Source of the DNA: an uncultured Bacillota bacterium
GTDB taxonomy: Bacteria > Bacillota > Clostridia > Oscillospirales > Oscillospiraceae
Direction of reading: 5' to 3'
NCBI GenBank assembly: GCA_937890735.1
Contig: CALACZ010000053.1
Span: 1 to 27,103 of the forward strand
DNA length: 27,103 nt
Positions within the stretch are counted from its first letter, which is position 1; the number at the start of each line of letters is the position of its first letter. The notes beneath the pieces were generated by a model that saw nothing but the letters and a program-made list of their open reading frames with translations, made no database searches and had not been told where the DNA came from. Both the position numbers and the translations under genes were made by a program. Shown piece after piece: positions 1 to 5,030 of this stretch.

Positions 1-85
1 CAGCGATGTCCTTTTTTCTTTTCCTAATGTGTAACTCATCATTGACTAACCTACACATGCTGCTGCCTCCTCTTGAGTTTCTAGC

Positions 86-114
86 TTGCATTTTGCCGCC
101 GCGTGTGCTATCCT
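86..114 (+). promoter_or_regulatory. Putative promoter of the holin-like toxin mRNA
   Basis: TTGCAT (86-91) and TATCCT (109-114) are separated by 17 bp, a plausible sigma-70 promoter. Transcription would start near 121, giving a leader of about 100 nt. The leader opens with a small hairpin closed by a TTCG loop (about 120-135). The -10 is not a perfect match, so this is a moderate call that rests partly on its placement before the toxin ORF. Confidence 0.45.
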
Positions 115-180
115 GTCGATGGTGCTTCGGCACTAAGGCGTTGCCATACAACGGTAGGCGATCAGCCCCTGTACTTACGG

Positions 181-219
181 GGGCAGCTTCTGCCCCCTGA
201 TTCGAAAGGGGGGCTGCCC
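181..219 (+). promoter_or_regulatory. Toxin ribosome binding site in a foldable leader
   Basis: The G-run at 208-213 lies 6 nt before the toxin ATG and is the ribosome binding site. It can pair with the C-run at 193-197, and GGGCAG (181-186) can pair with CTGCCC (214-219), so the full-length leader could hide the site. Sequestration of the ribosome binding site until mRNA processing is typical of type I toxin mRNAs. The fold is inferred by eye. Confidence 0.4.
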
Positions 220-303
220 ATGAGCACGAACGAAGTGTTACAGCTTTGCTTAGTAATCATCGGTATTTGCAACCTGTTTATACAGGCATACAAAAAGAAG
301 TAA
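220..303 (+). CDS. Putative holin-like small membrane toxin (type I toxin)
   Basis: This 27-residue protein starts MSTNEVLQLC, has one hydrophobic helix (about residues 5-22, LQLCLVIIGICNLFI) and ends in the basic tail AYKKK. That layout matches the TxpA/holin-like toxin group of Bacillota, which insert into the membrane and depolarise the cell when their antisense RNA is lost. Support comes from context: a long structured leader, a G-rich ribosome binding site 6 nt before the ATG, and a near-consensus promoter on the opposite strand just downstream. A phage would use such a unit for maintenance of the lysogen. The assignment is from size, charge pattern and layout rather than a database match; a non-toxic membrane peptide remains possible. 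Confidence 0.6.
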   Translation: MSTNEVLQLCLVIIGICNLFIQAYKKK

Positions 304-336
304 TCGCCGCACCCTCACAAAGTCGGCGATTACTTC
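297..336. terminator. Perfect 13-bp stem-loop at the toxin 3' end, shared by both transcripts
   Basis: The arms at 297-309 and 324-336 are perfectly complementary (GAAGTAATCGCCG and its reverse complement) with a 14-nt loop, and the first arm contains the toxin stop codon. No T-run follows, so it is probably not a simple intrinsic terminator. Because the antisense RNA crosses it, both RNAs carry the same hairpin, which would suit a loop-loop contact between toxin mRNA and antitoxin RNA. Confidence 0.45.
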
Positions 337-344
337 AATGACAA

Positions 345-380
345 CTGGGGGCTGACCGTCAACCGGCAGCGCCTTTTTCT
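345..380 (+). terminator. Probable terminator of the toxin mRNA
   Basis: A GC-rich imperfect stem (GGGGCTG near 347-353 against CAGCGCC at 367-373, one mismatch) is followed by TTTTT at 374-378. This is the best intrinsic terminator for rightward transcription from the toxin promoter. The first bases of the antisense RNA lie in the same stretch, so the two transcripts would converge here. Confidence 0.45.
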
Positions 381-386
381 ATGCAT

Positions 387-415
387 ATTATACCGCAACG
401 CTTGCGCCGTGTCAA
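387..415 (-). promoter_or_regulatory. Consensus sigma-70 promoter for antisense RNA
   Basis: On the minus strand TTGACA (410-415) and TATAAT (387-392) are both perfect consensus with an ideal 17-bp spacer. Transcription would start near 380 and run leftward into the 3' end of the toxin gene. No ORF follows in that direction, so the product is most likely an untranslated antitoxin RNA. A promoter this strong fits the need for an excess of a short-lived antisense RNA. Confidence 0.8.
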
Positions 416-424
416 GCGTTGCGG
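393..424. repeat. Perfect 12-bp inverted repeat over the antisense promoter
   Basis: CCGCAACGCTTG (393-404) and its exact reverse complement (413-424) are separated by 8 bp. The repeat covers the spacer and the -35 box of the antisense promoter and ends 4 bp after the stop of the leftward Ltp-like gene. It may be an operator that controls the antitoxin, or a terminator stem for the leftward operon, although no T-run follows on the minus strand. Confidence 0.6.
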
Positions 425-428
425 AAGA

Positions 429-1355
429 TCAATCATAAACTGAGTTTACACCGTGCACGGCTTGCGCGTGGGTGAAGCCCTCGTATTCAAGTTGCTCGAT
501 CAATTCTTTTTTTGAAAAAGCCGAGTGCGACAAGTAGGACGCCGCCTTTAGCGCCGCTTGCTCTTCCCAGTCCGCGCCGCAGGTGTTGACGGCGTAGATC
601 GCCTCGTCACGTGTGTAGCCGTGATACACGAGCTGATCTATCAGCCCCGAGCGTGAGAATGCAGAGTGAGACAGATAACTGTCTGCTTGCTTCAGCGCAT
701 TCAGCATCCCGCTTGTCACGACGTCATAAGTAACCGGGACAGCGCCCTCGTCGTAGGAAATGTCCGCCGGGACGAAATCAAATACGGCGTCATTTATCTG
801 CGCTCCATCACGGATGTACAGCACGCTGAAATCTTCCGCGCCATCCGTATCAACGAACTGCTTATAGTTGTCTGCGTCAAAAATTCTGATGTCGACGTGC
901 GCGCTTGACACGCCGGATTTTTCGAGGTCGCTCAAAATGTCAGCGCCTACACGCTCAAGCTCATATTTGGGCTCATACCATTCTGGTGTTTCGCCCTCTC
1001 CGGCGGCGCACAGCTGTTTTGCCAATGCGACGGTAGCATCACTCACGATAGAGATCTCAACGGTCGTTGCGCCCGAAGAATCCGTAACGGGGCGAACATA
1101 GACCTCGCTCCAGTTGCTGAGTGTGTCCTCTGCCGACTTGCACGCCTCATTGATTGCGGTTTCTTGCTGCTCAACCGGAATTGCAGCGGGGATTTCGGGC
1201 GAGGCTTCCGGCGTGGGAGACATGGAGGAGAATGCGTTGACGGGGTTAGCATTTTCGAGGCTGTTTGTGCGCGCCTCCTGTATTTGAGGCGCAAGCCCAA
1301 AATAAATAGCACCTGCGACAACAACGCTAATTAACACTTTTGTAGAGGCTCTCAT
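429..1355 (-). CDS. Membrane-anchored Ltp-family protein, probable superinfection exclusion
   Basis: The 308-residue protein begins with a membrane segment (about residues 5-24, VLISVVVAGAIYFGLAP) with no lipobox cysteine, so it is probably a signal anchor rather than a lipoprotein. A low-complexity Pro/Glu linker follows, then a mixed domain (about 70-210). At the C-terminus are two tandem helical repeats sharing YLSHSAFS, an L-I-x-Q-L core and a G-Y/F-T motif (about 220-266 and 269-308). These match the Ltp repeat family, first known from streptococcal phage TP-J34, where the lipoprotein blocks DNA injection by related phages. The start is the ATG at 1355 because GGAGGG lies 6 nt upstream. 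It lies downstream of the HTH gene on the same strand, so lysogenic expression is likely. Confidence 0.7.
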   Translation of the reverse strand: MRASTKVLISVVVAGAIYFGLAPQIQEARTNSLENANPVNAFSSMSPTPEASPEIPAAIPVEQQETAINEACKSAEDTLSNWSEVYVRPVTDSSGATTVEISIVSDATVALAKQLCAAGEGETPEWYEPKYELERVGADILSDLEKSGVSSAHVDIRIFDADNYKQFVDTDGAEDFSVLYIRDGAQINDAVFDFVPADISYDEGAVPVTYDVVTSGMLNALKQADSYLSHSAFSRSGLIDQLVYHGYTRDEAIYAVNTCGADWEEQAALKAASYLSHSAFSKKELIEQLEYEGFTHAQAVHGVNSVYD

Positions 1356-1377
1356 ATCTACCCTCCAAAATTCTAAT

Positions 1378-1393
1378 GTGCCCATCTGGGCAC
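1378..1393. promoter_or_regulatory. 16-bp dispersed near-palindrome, copy 1 (candidate parS or operator)
   Basis: GTGCCCATCTGGGCAC lies between the HTH gene and the Ltp-like gene. Here the symmetry extends to 11-bp arms (1374-1397) around the central TC, which makes it the most perfect of the five copies. It overlaps the stop codon of the HTH gene at 1395-1397. Confidence 0.75.
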
Positions 1394-1394
1394 A

Positions 1395-1922
1395 TTATTT
1401 TTCGCCTTTGCGCGTCTGACGTTCGCAGATGTCGTCCACTGCCATGACGCAGAGATCCACCGCTGCCACGGCAAAGCCTGCGATCGCGATAACGCCGGAG
1501 ACCGAAAACTCCCCGCGGAAAAGCCCGACCATCGGGTCAAGGCTGTCGGCCATGGTCATATACGCAATTAAAAACATTATAAAGCCGCTCATCGCGATGA
1601 TGATCCGGTTTTTCTTGCGCCCGCTGCGGTCGTTTCTCTCGATCCGCGCATCCTTCATTTCGCCGACCGCAACAAGGTGCTCGTTCTCCTGCTGCGCCAG
1701 CTCCAGCGCGGCGGGATGCTCGTCGGTGACAATGTCGAAATACTTGTCCAGCGACACGCCAAGAGCGCGGCAGATCGGACCGGCGGTATTCACCGACGGC
1801 TGCTTGGCTCCGCCAAAGAAATTTTTCACCGTTTTTTCAACGATTCCCGACTTTTCGGCAATGTCGGCATAGGTCAAATGCTGCGCGTCTTTCTGCTCCC
1901 GGCACAGCTCGTAGAGCATCAT
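1395..1922 (-). CDS. HTH protein with two C-terminal membrane helices
   Basis: The 175-residue protein has an Xre-like HTH at the N-terminus (about 1-65: MMLYELCREQ, then LTYADIAEKSGIVEKTVKNFF and RALGVSLDKYF), a charged probably coiled segment (70-105), and two hydrophobic helices (IIIAMSGFIMFLIAYMTM and VIAIAGFAVAAVDLCVMAV). A DNA-binding domain tethered to the membrane suggests a sensor-regulator rather than a standard CI repressor. The frame stays open to an ATG at 2012, but homology to the usual Xre start favours the ATGATG at 1922; the ribosome binding site is weak for both. It precedes the Ltp-like gene on the same strand and probably shares its transcript. Confidence 0.6.
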   Translation of the reverse strand: MMLYELCREQKDAQHLTYADIAEKSGIVEKTVKNFFGGAKQPSVNTAGPICRALGVSLDKYFDIVTDEHPAALELAQQENEHLVAVGEMKDARIERNDRSGRKKNRIIIAMSGFIMFLIAYMTMADSLDPMVGLFRGEFSVSGVIAIAGFAVAAVDLCVMAVDDICERQTRKGEK

Positions 1923-2073
1923 TTTTTCGTCCGTTTTCCCCGCCTCCAAAGTGTTTTCCGGTTGATGTGTCCCCCTTATGGGGCGGAAAAAGCCCGCAAA
2001 AGGGTATAACATCTCCGTTGTTGGGGCTGGAAAGTCCTAACACATCAGTGCTAATATTAAGGCACAGCAGGAG

Positions 2074-2178
2074 ATGAGCGACAGCATCAACTGCTCAGCC
2101 CTTGACGGCGGTTGCCGCCGCCGTCCGGGGCGTTTTGATACATATTTCCGTGCCGCTCTGGGCGGCGTTTATCCGTAA
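2074..2178 (+). CDS. Possible small ORF (34 aa), unknown
   Basis: A short rightward ORF (MSDSINCSALDGGCRRRPGR...) starts right after AGGAG and ends 12 nt before the ribosome binding site of the next small ORF. A possible extended -10 (TGCTAATAT, 2049-2057) lies upstream. The ribosome binding site is too close to the ATG to be efficient and no family is recognised. It is listed because the interval between the two leftward regulators is otherwise empty. Confidence 0.2.
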   Translation: MSDSINCSALDGGCRRRPGRFDTYFRAALGGVYP

Positions 2179-2204
2179 AAAGCACGCAAAAAGGAGGCGA
2201 GAGT

Positions 2205-2363
2205 ATCAACGACGACAGCGAGGATCCCTTGACACAGCAGGCGCGCATCAACGAGATCTTCCGGCAGCTCACGCCGGGAAATCAGCAGAAAGCACTCACT
2301 TATTTTGCGAATCTAAAAGGAGGTGTAAATAGTCCTCAAGCCGGTCTCTGTTCTCGGGGCTGA
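2205..2363 (+). pseudogene. Small ORF without a canonical start, 3' end antisense to the Xre gene
   Basis: A reading frame of 52 codons lies behind an excellent ribosome binding site (AAAAAGGAGG, 2188-2197) but begins with ATC at 2205. The peptide looks real: DPLTQQARINEIFRQLTPGN followed by QQKALTYFANLKGGVN, a helix resembling the C-terminal tail of small phage Xre regulators. No in-frame ATG, GTG or TTG exists before the stop upstream at 2136. Its last 68 nt run antisense to the end of the leftward Xre gene. Either ATC is used, or the ATG has mutated and this is a remnant whose 3' end was replaced when the neighbouring regulator module was exchanged. Confidence 0.4.
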
Positions 2364-2604
2364 GGGCTGTAATATCAAGCACGCTACGCTCACCGTCAGT
2401 CATGACGGTGGGCGCTTTTTCATATCCAAGAAGATCGTCAATCGTGCAACCGAAAGTGCTGGCCATGATGCTAAGGGTTTCAAAATCTGGCTCTCTACGA
2501 CCGCTTTCCCAACCGCTGACGGTGCTTTGCTTTGCGTGCGTTAGCTCAGCCAATTCTGACTGCTTCATGCCAGCGGCAACGCGAAATTCTTTTATACGAT
2601 TCAT
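2296..2604 (-). CDS. Xre-family phage repressor (CI-like)
   Basis: The 102-residue protein carries a classic HTH (residues 1-60: MNRIKEFRVAAGMKQSELAE, TVSGWESGRREPDFETL, TFGCTIDDLLG) and a short helical tail (ALSPENRDRLEDYLHLLL) of the type used for dimerisation in small Clostridia regulators. It is transcribed away from the strong rightward early promoter at 2700-2728, the usual place of the lysogeny repressor facing the lytic operon. It lacks a LexA/CI-type protease domain, so induction would need another partner, for instance an anti-repressor. The ribosome binding site is weak (AAGG, 11 nt upstream). Confidence 0.75.
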   Translation of the reverse strand: MNRIKEFRVAAGMKQSELAELTHAKQSTVSGWESGRREPDFETLSIMASTFGCTIDDLLGYEKAPTVMTDGERSVLDITALSPENRDRLEDYLHLLLDSQNK

Positions 2605-2662
2605 CTTTTACCGCCTTTTCATGCTGGTATAACAATAACCTAAACACACAAAAATTACAAGG

Positions 2663-2762
2663 TGACATTGCAAAAAGCGAAAAAATATAAATTTACCTCT
2701 TGACATATCCCAAAATGCGATGTATTATAATCCCGTAAAGAGATAAAATGTCGTTGCGACAT
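2663..2762. promoter_or_regulatory. Candidate operator sites around the early promoter
   Basis: The half-site TGACAT occurs at 2663-2668 and again at 2701-2706, where it overlaps the -35 box. A 15-bp palindrome, ATGTCGTTGCGACAT (2748-2762), lies just downstream of the transcription start and contains CGACAT in both orientations. Such a set flanking a divergent repressor/early promoter pair is what a repressor operator region looks like. Which regulator binds is not known. Confidence 0.4.
2700..2731 (+). promoter_or_regulatory. Strong rightward early promoter
   Basis: TTGACA (2700-2705) is followed after 17 bp by TATTAT (2723-2728), which overlaps a TATAAT at 2726-2731. The site lies in an AT-rich divergent region between the leftward Xre repressor and the first rightward gene. 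It is the best candidate for the lytic early promoter driving the regulatory and replication genes. Confidence 0.75.
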
Positions 2763-2792
2763 ATACCAAGCGGAGGAGGGACGAGGGGAAGG

Positions 2793-3035
2793 ATGAGAAA
2801 TTGCCCCAACTGCGGAGCACCAGTCAGAGGCACGCACTGTGAATACTGCGGGACGGCATTCGACCGTCAAGCGAGCGACGACGCGCCCGCCCTGAACTAC
2901 ATCCCTCTTCGGGATTTTCTGAGCGACAAAGGAGGTGTGAGCGCACGTGTACATACACGAGGCGATAACAAAGGCGCAGGAGGAAAACCTGTGCATAAAG
3001 CGCGAGTGCTGGGATTCGGCAAGGATAGAGTTTGA
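2793..3035 (+). CDS. Small zinc-ribbon protein
   Basis: The first rightward gene encodes 80 residues beginning MRNCPNCGAPVRGTHCEYCG, a four-cysteine CxxC...CxxC zinc ribbon (Cys4, Cys7, Cys16, Cys19). The ATG at 2793 follows the purine-rich GAGGGGAAGG; an upstream ATG at 2748 lies in the operator region and is unlikely. After DFLSDKGGV, encoded by the next gene's ribosome binding site, the frame runs on for about 30 basic residues that overlap the next gene by 89 nt. That tail looks like frameshifted read-through, so the ancestral protein probably ended near residue 49. The role is unknown; zinc ribbons of this kind often bind nucleic acid or protein partners. Confidence 0.5.
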   Translation: MRNCPNCGAPVRGTHCEYCGTAFDRQASDDAPALNYIPLRDFLSDKGGVSARVHTRGDNKGAGGKPVHKARVLGFGKDRV

Positions 3036-3261
3036 AGGTTATTATCACTTCTCAGATTGCGAGCTATACGTCAACAGAGAACGCTGGCTGCCGACGACGT
3101 TTGAGCTTGCCGCGAACGACTGGATGGTATGCGCATATCCGGAATGGACCGAGACACTGCACACCCCGTCTAAGAAAAAGCCAGAGGTCTCCCGGCTCAT
3201 TGCCATCATCGCGTCATGCGTCAGTCTGCTCGTCTCCTTGGCGGCACTGCTGCTACCGTGA
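2947..3261 (+). CDS. Possible Tad2/DUF2829-like small protein with C-terminal membrane anchor
   Basis: The 104-residue protein starts at GTG 2947, which has AAAGGAGGTG 9-10 nt upstream. Residues 1-72 (YIHEAITKAQEENLCIKREC W..., ending ELAANDWMVCAYPEW) show the pattern of a helix, an R-x-x-W turn and a final L-x-x-x-D-W strand seen in the DUF2829 group, which includes the Thoeris inhibitor Tad2. Residues 78-104 (RLIAIIASCVSLLVSLAALLLP) form a tail anchor that Tad2 proteins lack. The family link is by pattern only. The gene ends convergently with the next, sharing 9 bp. Confidence 0.4.
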   Translation: MYIHEAITKAQEENLCIKRECWDSARIEFEGYYHFSDCELYVNRERWLPTTFELAANDWMVCAYPEWTETLHTPSKKKPEVSRLIAIIASCVSLLVSLAALLLP

Positions 3262-3597
3262 CAGCAGCGCAATGACCGACACGACCAGAGAGCCCGCCGC
3301 CATGAGCATGGCGAAGAAGTCAACCCACTTTTCGGAGAGGTATTCCAAAAGCTCCATGCGGCGGAACTCGCTGAATTTATAGCCCTTGTGGTCAAGCTTG
3401 ACACTCTTTCGATTATTCGAGCTATCGCGCTGCACGGACACGTAACCGCCGAGTTCGAGGAAGTCCATCATCGCGTTATATTCATCCCTCTGCCCATATC
3501 CTTTGGGCACAGGGTCTATCATGCTACAGCGAATTGTATTTTCCTCCTGCTCGCGGAGATAGCGCAGGAATTTAACGCTTTTGCGATCCAGCATCAT
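3253..3597 (-). CDS. Winged-helix-like protein with C-terminal membrane segment
   Basis: This leftward gene inside the rightward early region encodes 114 residues. Residues 1-70 (KSVKFLRYLREQEENTIRC..., YNAMMDFLELGGYVSVQRDS, VKLDHKGYKF) read as a small winged helix with a beta hairpin and a final G-Y-x-F strand. Residues 88-114 (WVDFFAMLMAAGSLVVSVIALL) form a membrane tail. The start at 3597 is chosen for GGAGGTG 6 nt upstream. It has its own promoter and would be antisense to early transcription, so it may be expressed in the lysogen. No function is recognised; similar short proteins occur in Clostridia mobile elements. Confidence 0.5.
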   Translation of the reverse strand: MMLDRKSVKFLRYLREQEENTIRCSMIDPVPKGYGQRDEYNAMMDFLELGGYVSVQRDSSNNRKSVKLDHKGYKFSEFRRMELLEYLSEKWVDFFAMLMAAGSLVVSVIALLSR

Positions 3598-3619
3598 CGG
3601 CAACACCTCCAACAAGGAG

Positions 3620-3649
3620 ATATTACCACAAGTCATAAACACAAATCAA
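3620..3649 (-). promoter_or_regulatory. Putative promoter of the leftward winged-helix gene
   Basis: On the minus strand TTGATT (3644-3649) and TAATAT (3620-3625) are 18 bp apart, followed by GGAGGTG and the ATG at 3597. The region is AT-rich relative to its surroundings. This is a fair match, supported by the gene's isolated orientation. Confidence 0.4.
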
Positions 3650-3661
3650 GAGGACACAGGC

Positions 3662-3880
3662 ATGAAAGGTTTGAAGGCGCTCCGACTCGCGGCGGGGCTG
3701 AAACAGAAGGAGCTCGCCGAGAGGCTGGGCGTGACACAGGCGGCGCTTGCGCACTGGGAGGTCGGCGACAGGATGCCGAAGCTGGAACACGTGCTCAAGT
3801 GCAAGGAGATACTCGGCTGCACATACGCCGACCTCATCGACGGCGTATCTGAGGATATTTTACCAGAGGAGGAGGCGTAG
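3662..3880 (+). CDS. Small Xre-family regulator (Cro-like)
   Basis: The 72-residue protein is almost entirely one HTH domain (LKALRLAAGLKQKELAERLG, TQAALAHWEVGDRMPKLEHV, LGCTYADLIDG) with an acidic tail. The start is the ATG at 3662, preceded by AAGAGGA. Size and position in the early operon suit a Cro-type regulator that shuts down early or repressor transcription. It ends 3 nt before the next Xre gene, with which it is certainly co-transcribed. Confidence 0.7.
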   Translation: MKGLKALRLAAGLKQKELAERLGVTQAALAHWEVGDRMPKLEHVLKCKEILGCTYADLIDGVSEDILPEEEA

Positions 3881-3883
3881 TCA

Positions 3884-4324
3884 ATGGAGCGAGGCTCACC
3901 GAATATTTACAAAAACGCGCGTCAGACTGCGGGCTTGACGCAGGAGCGCTGGGCGGAGCAGCTCGGCGTGACGGCGGACACCGTGCGCCTGTACGAGAGC
4001 GGACGAAACTACCCGTCCGACGAGGTCGCCGCGCGGATGGCGGAGGTTGCCGGTATGCCGGTGCTGGGGTACTGGCACCTGAAGCTCAAGTCCGCGCTCG
4101 CCAACGACGCGCTGCCGGACGTGGCGCGCGTGCCGCTGCCGCAGGCGGTCGTTGACCTGCTGGCGGCAATAGACACGATACAGCCGCAGGTCAAGGAACT
4201 GCTGATGATCGCGCGGGACGGCATGGTCGACGCGGGAGAGACGGAGCTTTTTGAGGACATCCTCGACGATCTTGAGGACGTAGTGACCGCGGCGCTCGCG
4301 GTCAAGTACGCGGAAAGGGGCTGA
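3884..4324 (+). CDS. Xre-family regulator with acidic C-terminal domain
   Basis: The 146-residue protein has an N-terminal HTH (SPNIYKNARQTAGLTQERWA, VTADTVRLYESGRNYPSDEV) and a second half (80-140) rich in Asp, Glu and Leu (VDLLAAIDTIQPQVKELLMI, FEDILDDLEDVVTAALAV), probably a helical dimerisation or activator domain. It follows the smaller Xre gene by 3 nt. Two adjacent Xre proteins in one early operon suggest a two-step switch, but the targets are unknown. Confidence 0.7.
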   Translation: MERGSPNIYKNARQTAGLTQERWAEQLGVTADTVRLYESGRNYPSDEVAARMAEVAGMPVLGYWHLKLKSALANDALPDVARVPLPQAVVDLLAAIDTIQPQVKELLMIARDGMVDAGETELFEDILDDLEDVVTAALAVKYAERG

Positions 4325-4330
4325 TGGGGC

Positions 4331-4501
4331 ATGGTATGGTACAGGCTTTTGGTCGGGCTGATGTTCTTCGGGCTCGGCGCGCTCGCCATCGCCATCATCC
4401 TGCACGGGGCAGAGAGCCGCTGGGAGTACTGGCTGCTGGTCGGCATCGTGCTGGGGTACATGGGGCTGGCGGTGTACTGGCTGATGATGGGGGTGCTGTG
4501 A
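4331..4501 (+). CDS. Small membrane protein with two transmembrane helices
   Basis: The 56-residue protein (MVWYRLLVGLMFFGLGALAI...) has two clear hydrophobic helices (about 4-23 and 33-54) joined by a short charged loop, HGAESRWEY. The ATG at 4331 follows a purine-rich AAAGGGG, and the stop overlaps the next gene's start region. An ATG seven bases earlier opens a different, longer frame with poor composition. Function is unknown; small two-helix proteins in early operons may be holin-like or may modify the host membrane. Confidence 0.55.
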   Translation: MVWYRLLVGLMFFGLGALAIAIILHGAESRWEYWLLVGIVLGYMGLAVYWLMMGVL

Positions 4502-4502
4502 G

Positions 4503-4766
4503 ATGTCAAGACTTATAAAAAAGGCAGAGGCGGCGGACATGCTCGGCGTGACGGTCTACACTCTGGATCGGATCGTTGCCGAGGGCGGGCTGCCGATGTA
4601 CAAAATCCGCGGGAGCTGCCGCTACTATGAGCACGAGGTGGAGGCTTATATAGCTGCGCAGAGGACGGTTCGCCGCGCGCCGCAGGCGCGACCGGCGAGC
4701 CGCCAGAGGCGGAGCAAACCGGGTGCACCCACGTGCGGCTACTACCCGGGCATGAAGGTGGTGTGA
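4503..4766 (+). CDS. Excisionase-like MerR/HTH_17 DNA-binding protein
   Basis: The 87-residue protein has a winged HTH of the excisionase type in residues 1-50 (LIKKAEAADMLGVTVYTLDR, then GLPMYKIRGSCRYYEHEVEA YI). The tail (55-87) is basic and Arg/Pro-rich. In temperate phages such proteins bend DNA for excision or act as small regulators. No integrase is in the window, so a true Xis role cannot be confirmed. Start at 4503, 1 nt after the preceding stop. Confidence 0.6.
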   Translation: MSRLIKKAEAADMLGVTVYTLDRIVAEGGLPMYKIRGSCRYYEHEVEAYIAAQRTVRRAPQARPASRQRRSKPGAPTCGYYPGMKVV

Positions 4767-4770
4767 TGGG

Positions 4771-4962
4771 ATGGCAAAGACACCGACCTATCCCGGCTAC
4801 TCGGGCAAAAAACGGTGGCTCGTATATCATCCGAGCCACAAGCGCCCCATTGCCGTTTTGGCGCCGACGGCACAGGCGGCGATGGTCGCCGCGGCCGGCG
4901 GCTGGGGCTGCCGCTGGCAGAGCATAGAGTTTTACAGCAACGTCAAGGTGACGCCCGCATAG
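4771..4962 (+). CDS. Small phage protein, unknown
   Basis: The 63-residue protein (MAKTPTYPGYSGKKRWLVYH..., ending FYSNVKVTPA) is compact, basic and aromatic, with no membrane segment. It starts 5 nt after the previous gene with a GGTGGTG ribosome binding site. No family is recognised. Its place between the excisionase-like gene and the replication initiator suggests an accessory early role. Confidence 0.5.
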   Translation: MAKTPTYPGYSGKKRWLVYHPSHKRPIAVLAPTAQAAMVAAAGGWGCRWQSIEFYSNVKVTPA

Positions 4963-4977
4963 ATGTGCTGGCTTCAA

Positions 4978-4998
4978 CCGCCGAGGATCTCTCGGCGG
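4978..4998. repeat. Perfect 8-bp hairpin upstream of the initiator gene
   Basis: CCGCCGAG and CTCGGCGG flank a 5-nt loop. No T-run follows. The hairpin lies inside an 18-codon ORF (4963-5019, MCWLQPPRISRRLIREHF) ending 11 nt before the initiator start, so a leader-peptide or attenuation role is conceivable but unproven. Confidence 0.3.
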
Positions 4999-5030
4999 CT
5001 GATACGAGAACATTTTGAGAGGGTGGATAT

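Larger units (their letters stand above)
190..381 (-). ncRNA. Predicted antisense antitoxin RNA
   Basis: An RNA starting near 380 from the minus-strand promoter would be complementary to the 3' part of the toxin mRNA, including the stop codon and the 13-bp stem-loop at 297-336. This is the RatA-like arrangement in which antitoxin overlaps the toxin 3' end. The 3' end of the RNA cannot be placed from the sequence; the left boundary given is only indicative, and it may stop at the shared hairpin near 297. Confidence 0.45.

Noticed and set aside
6..200. ORF of 64 codons at the left edge
   Set aside because: It overlaps the toxin promoter and leader, has no ribosome binding site and its composition is not protein-like; 1-85 otherwise shows nothing recognisable.
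429..1393. Ltp-like gene start at 1385
   Set aside because: That ATG lies inside the 16-bp palindrome with no ribosome binding site; the ATG at 1355 has GGAGGG at the right distance and begins a membrane anchor directly.
2102..2332. Rightward ORF of 76 codons
   Set aside because: The ATG has no ribosome binding site and the peptide is low quality; the +1 frame gives the protein-like QLTPGNQQKALTYFANLKGG.
3489..3512. TGCCCA...TGGGCA half-sites resembling the 16-bp dispersed motif
   Set aside because: The spacer is 7 bp instead of 2 and flanking bases differ, so it is probably a chance partial match in the winged-helix gene.
4324..4518. ORF starting at ATG 4324 (64 codons)
   Set aside because: The overlapping frame from 4331 encodes a clean two-helix membrane protein with a better-placed ribosome binding site and end-to-start coupling; the other frame is Arg/His-rich.
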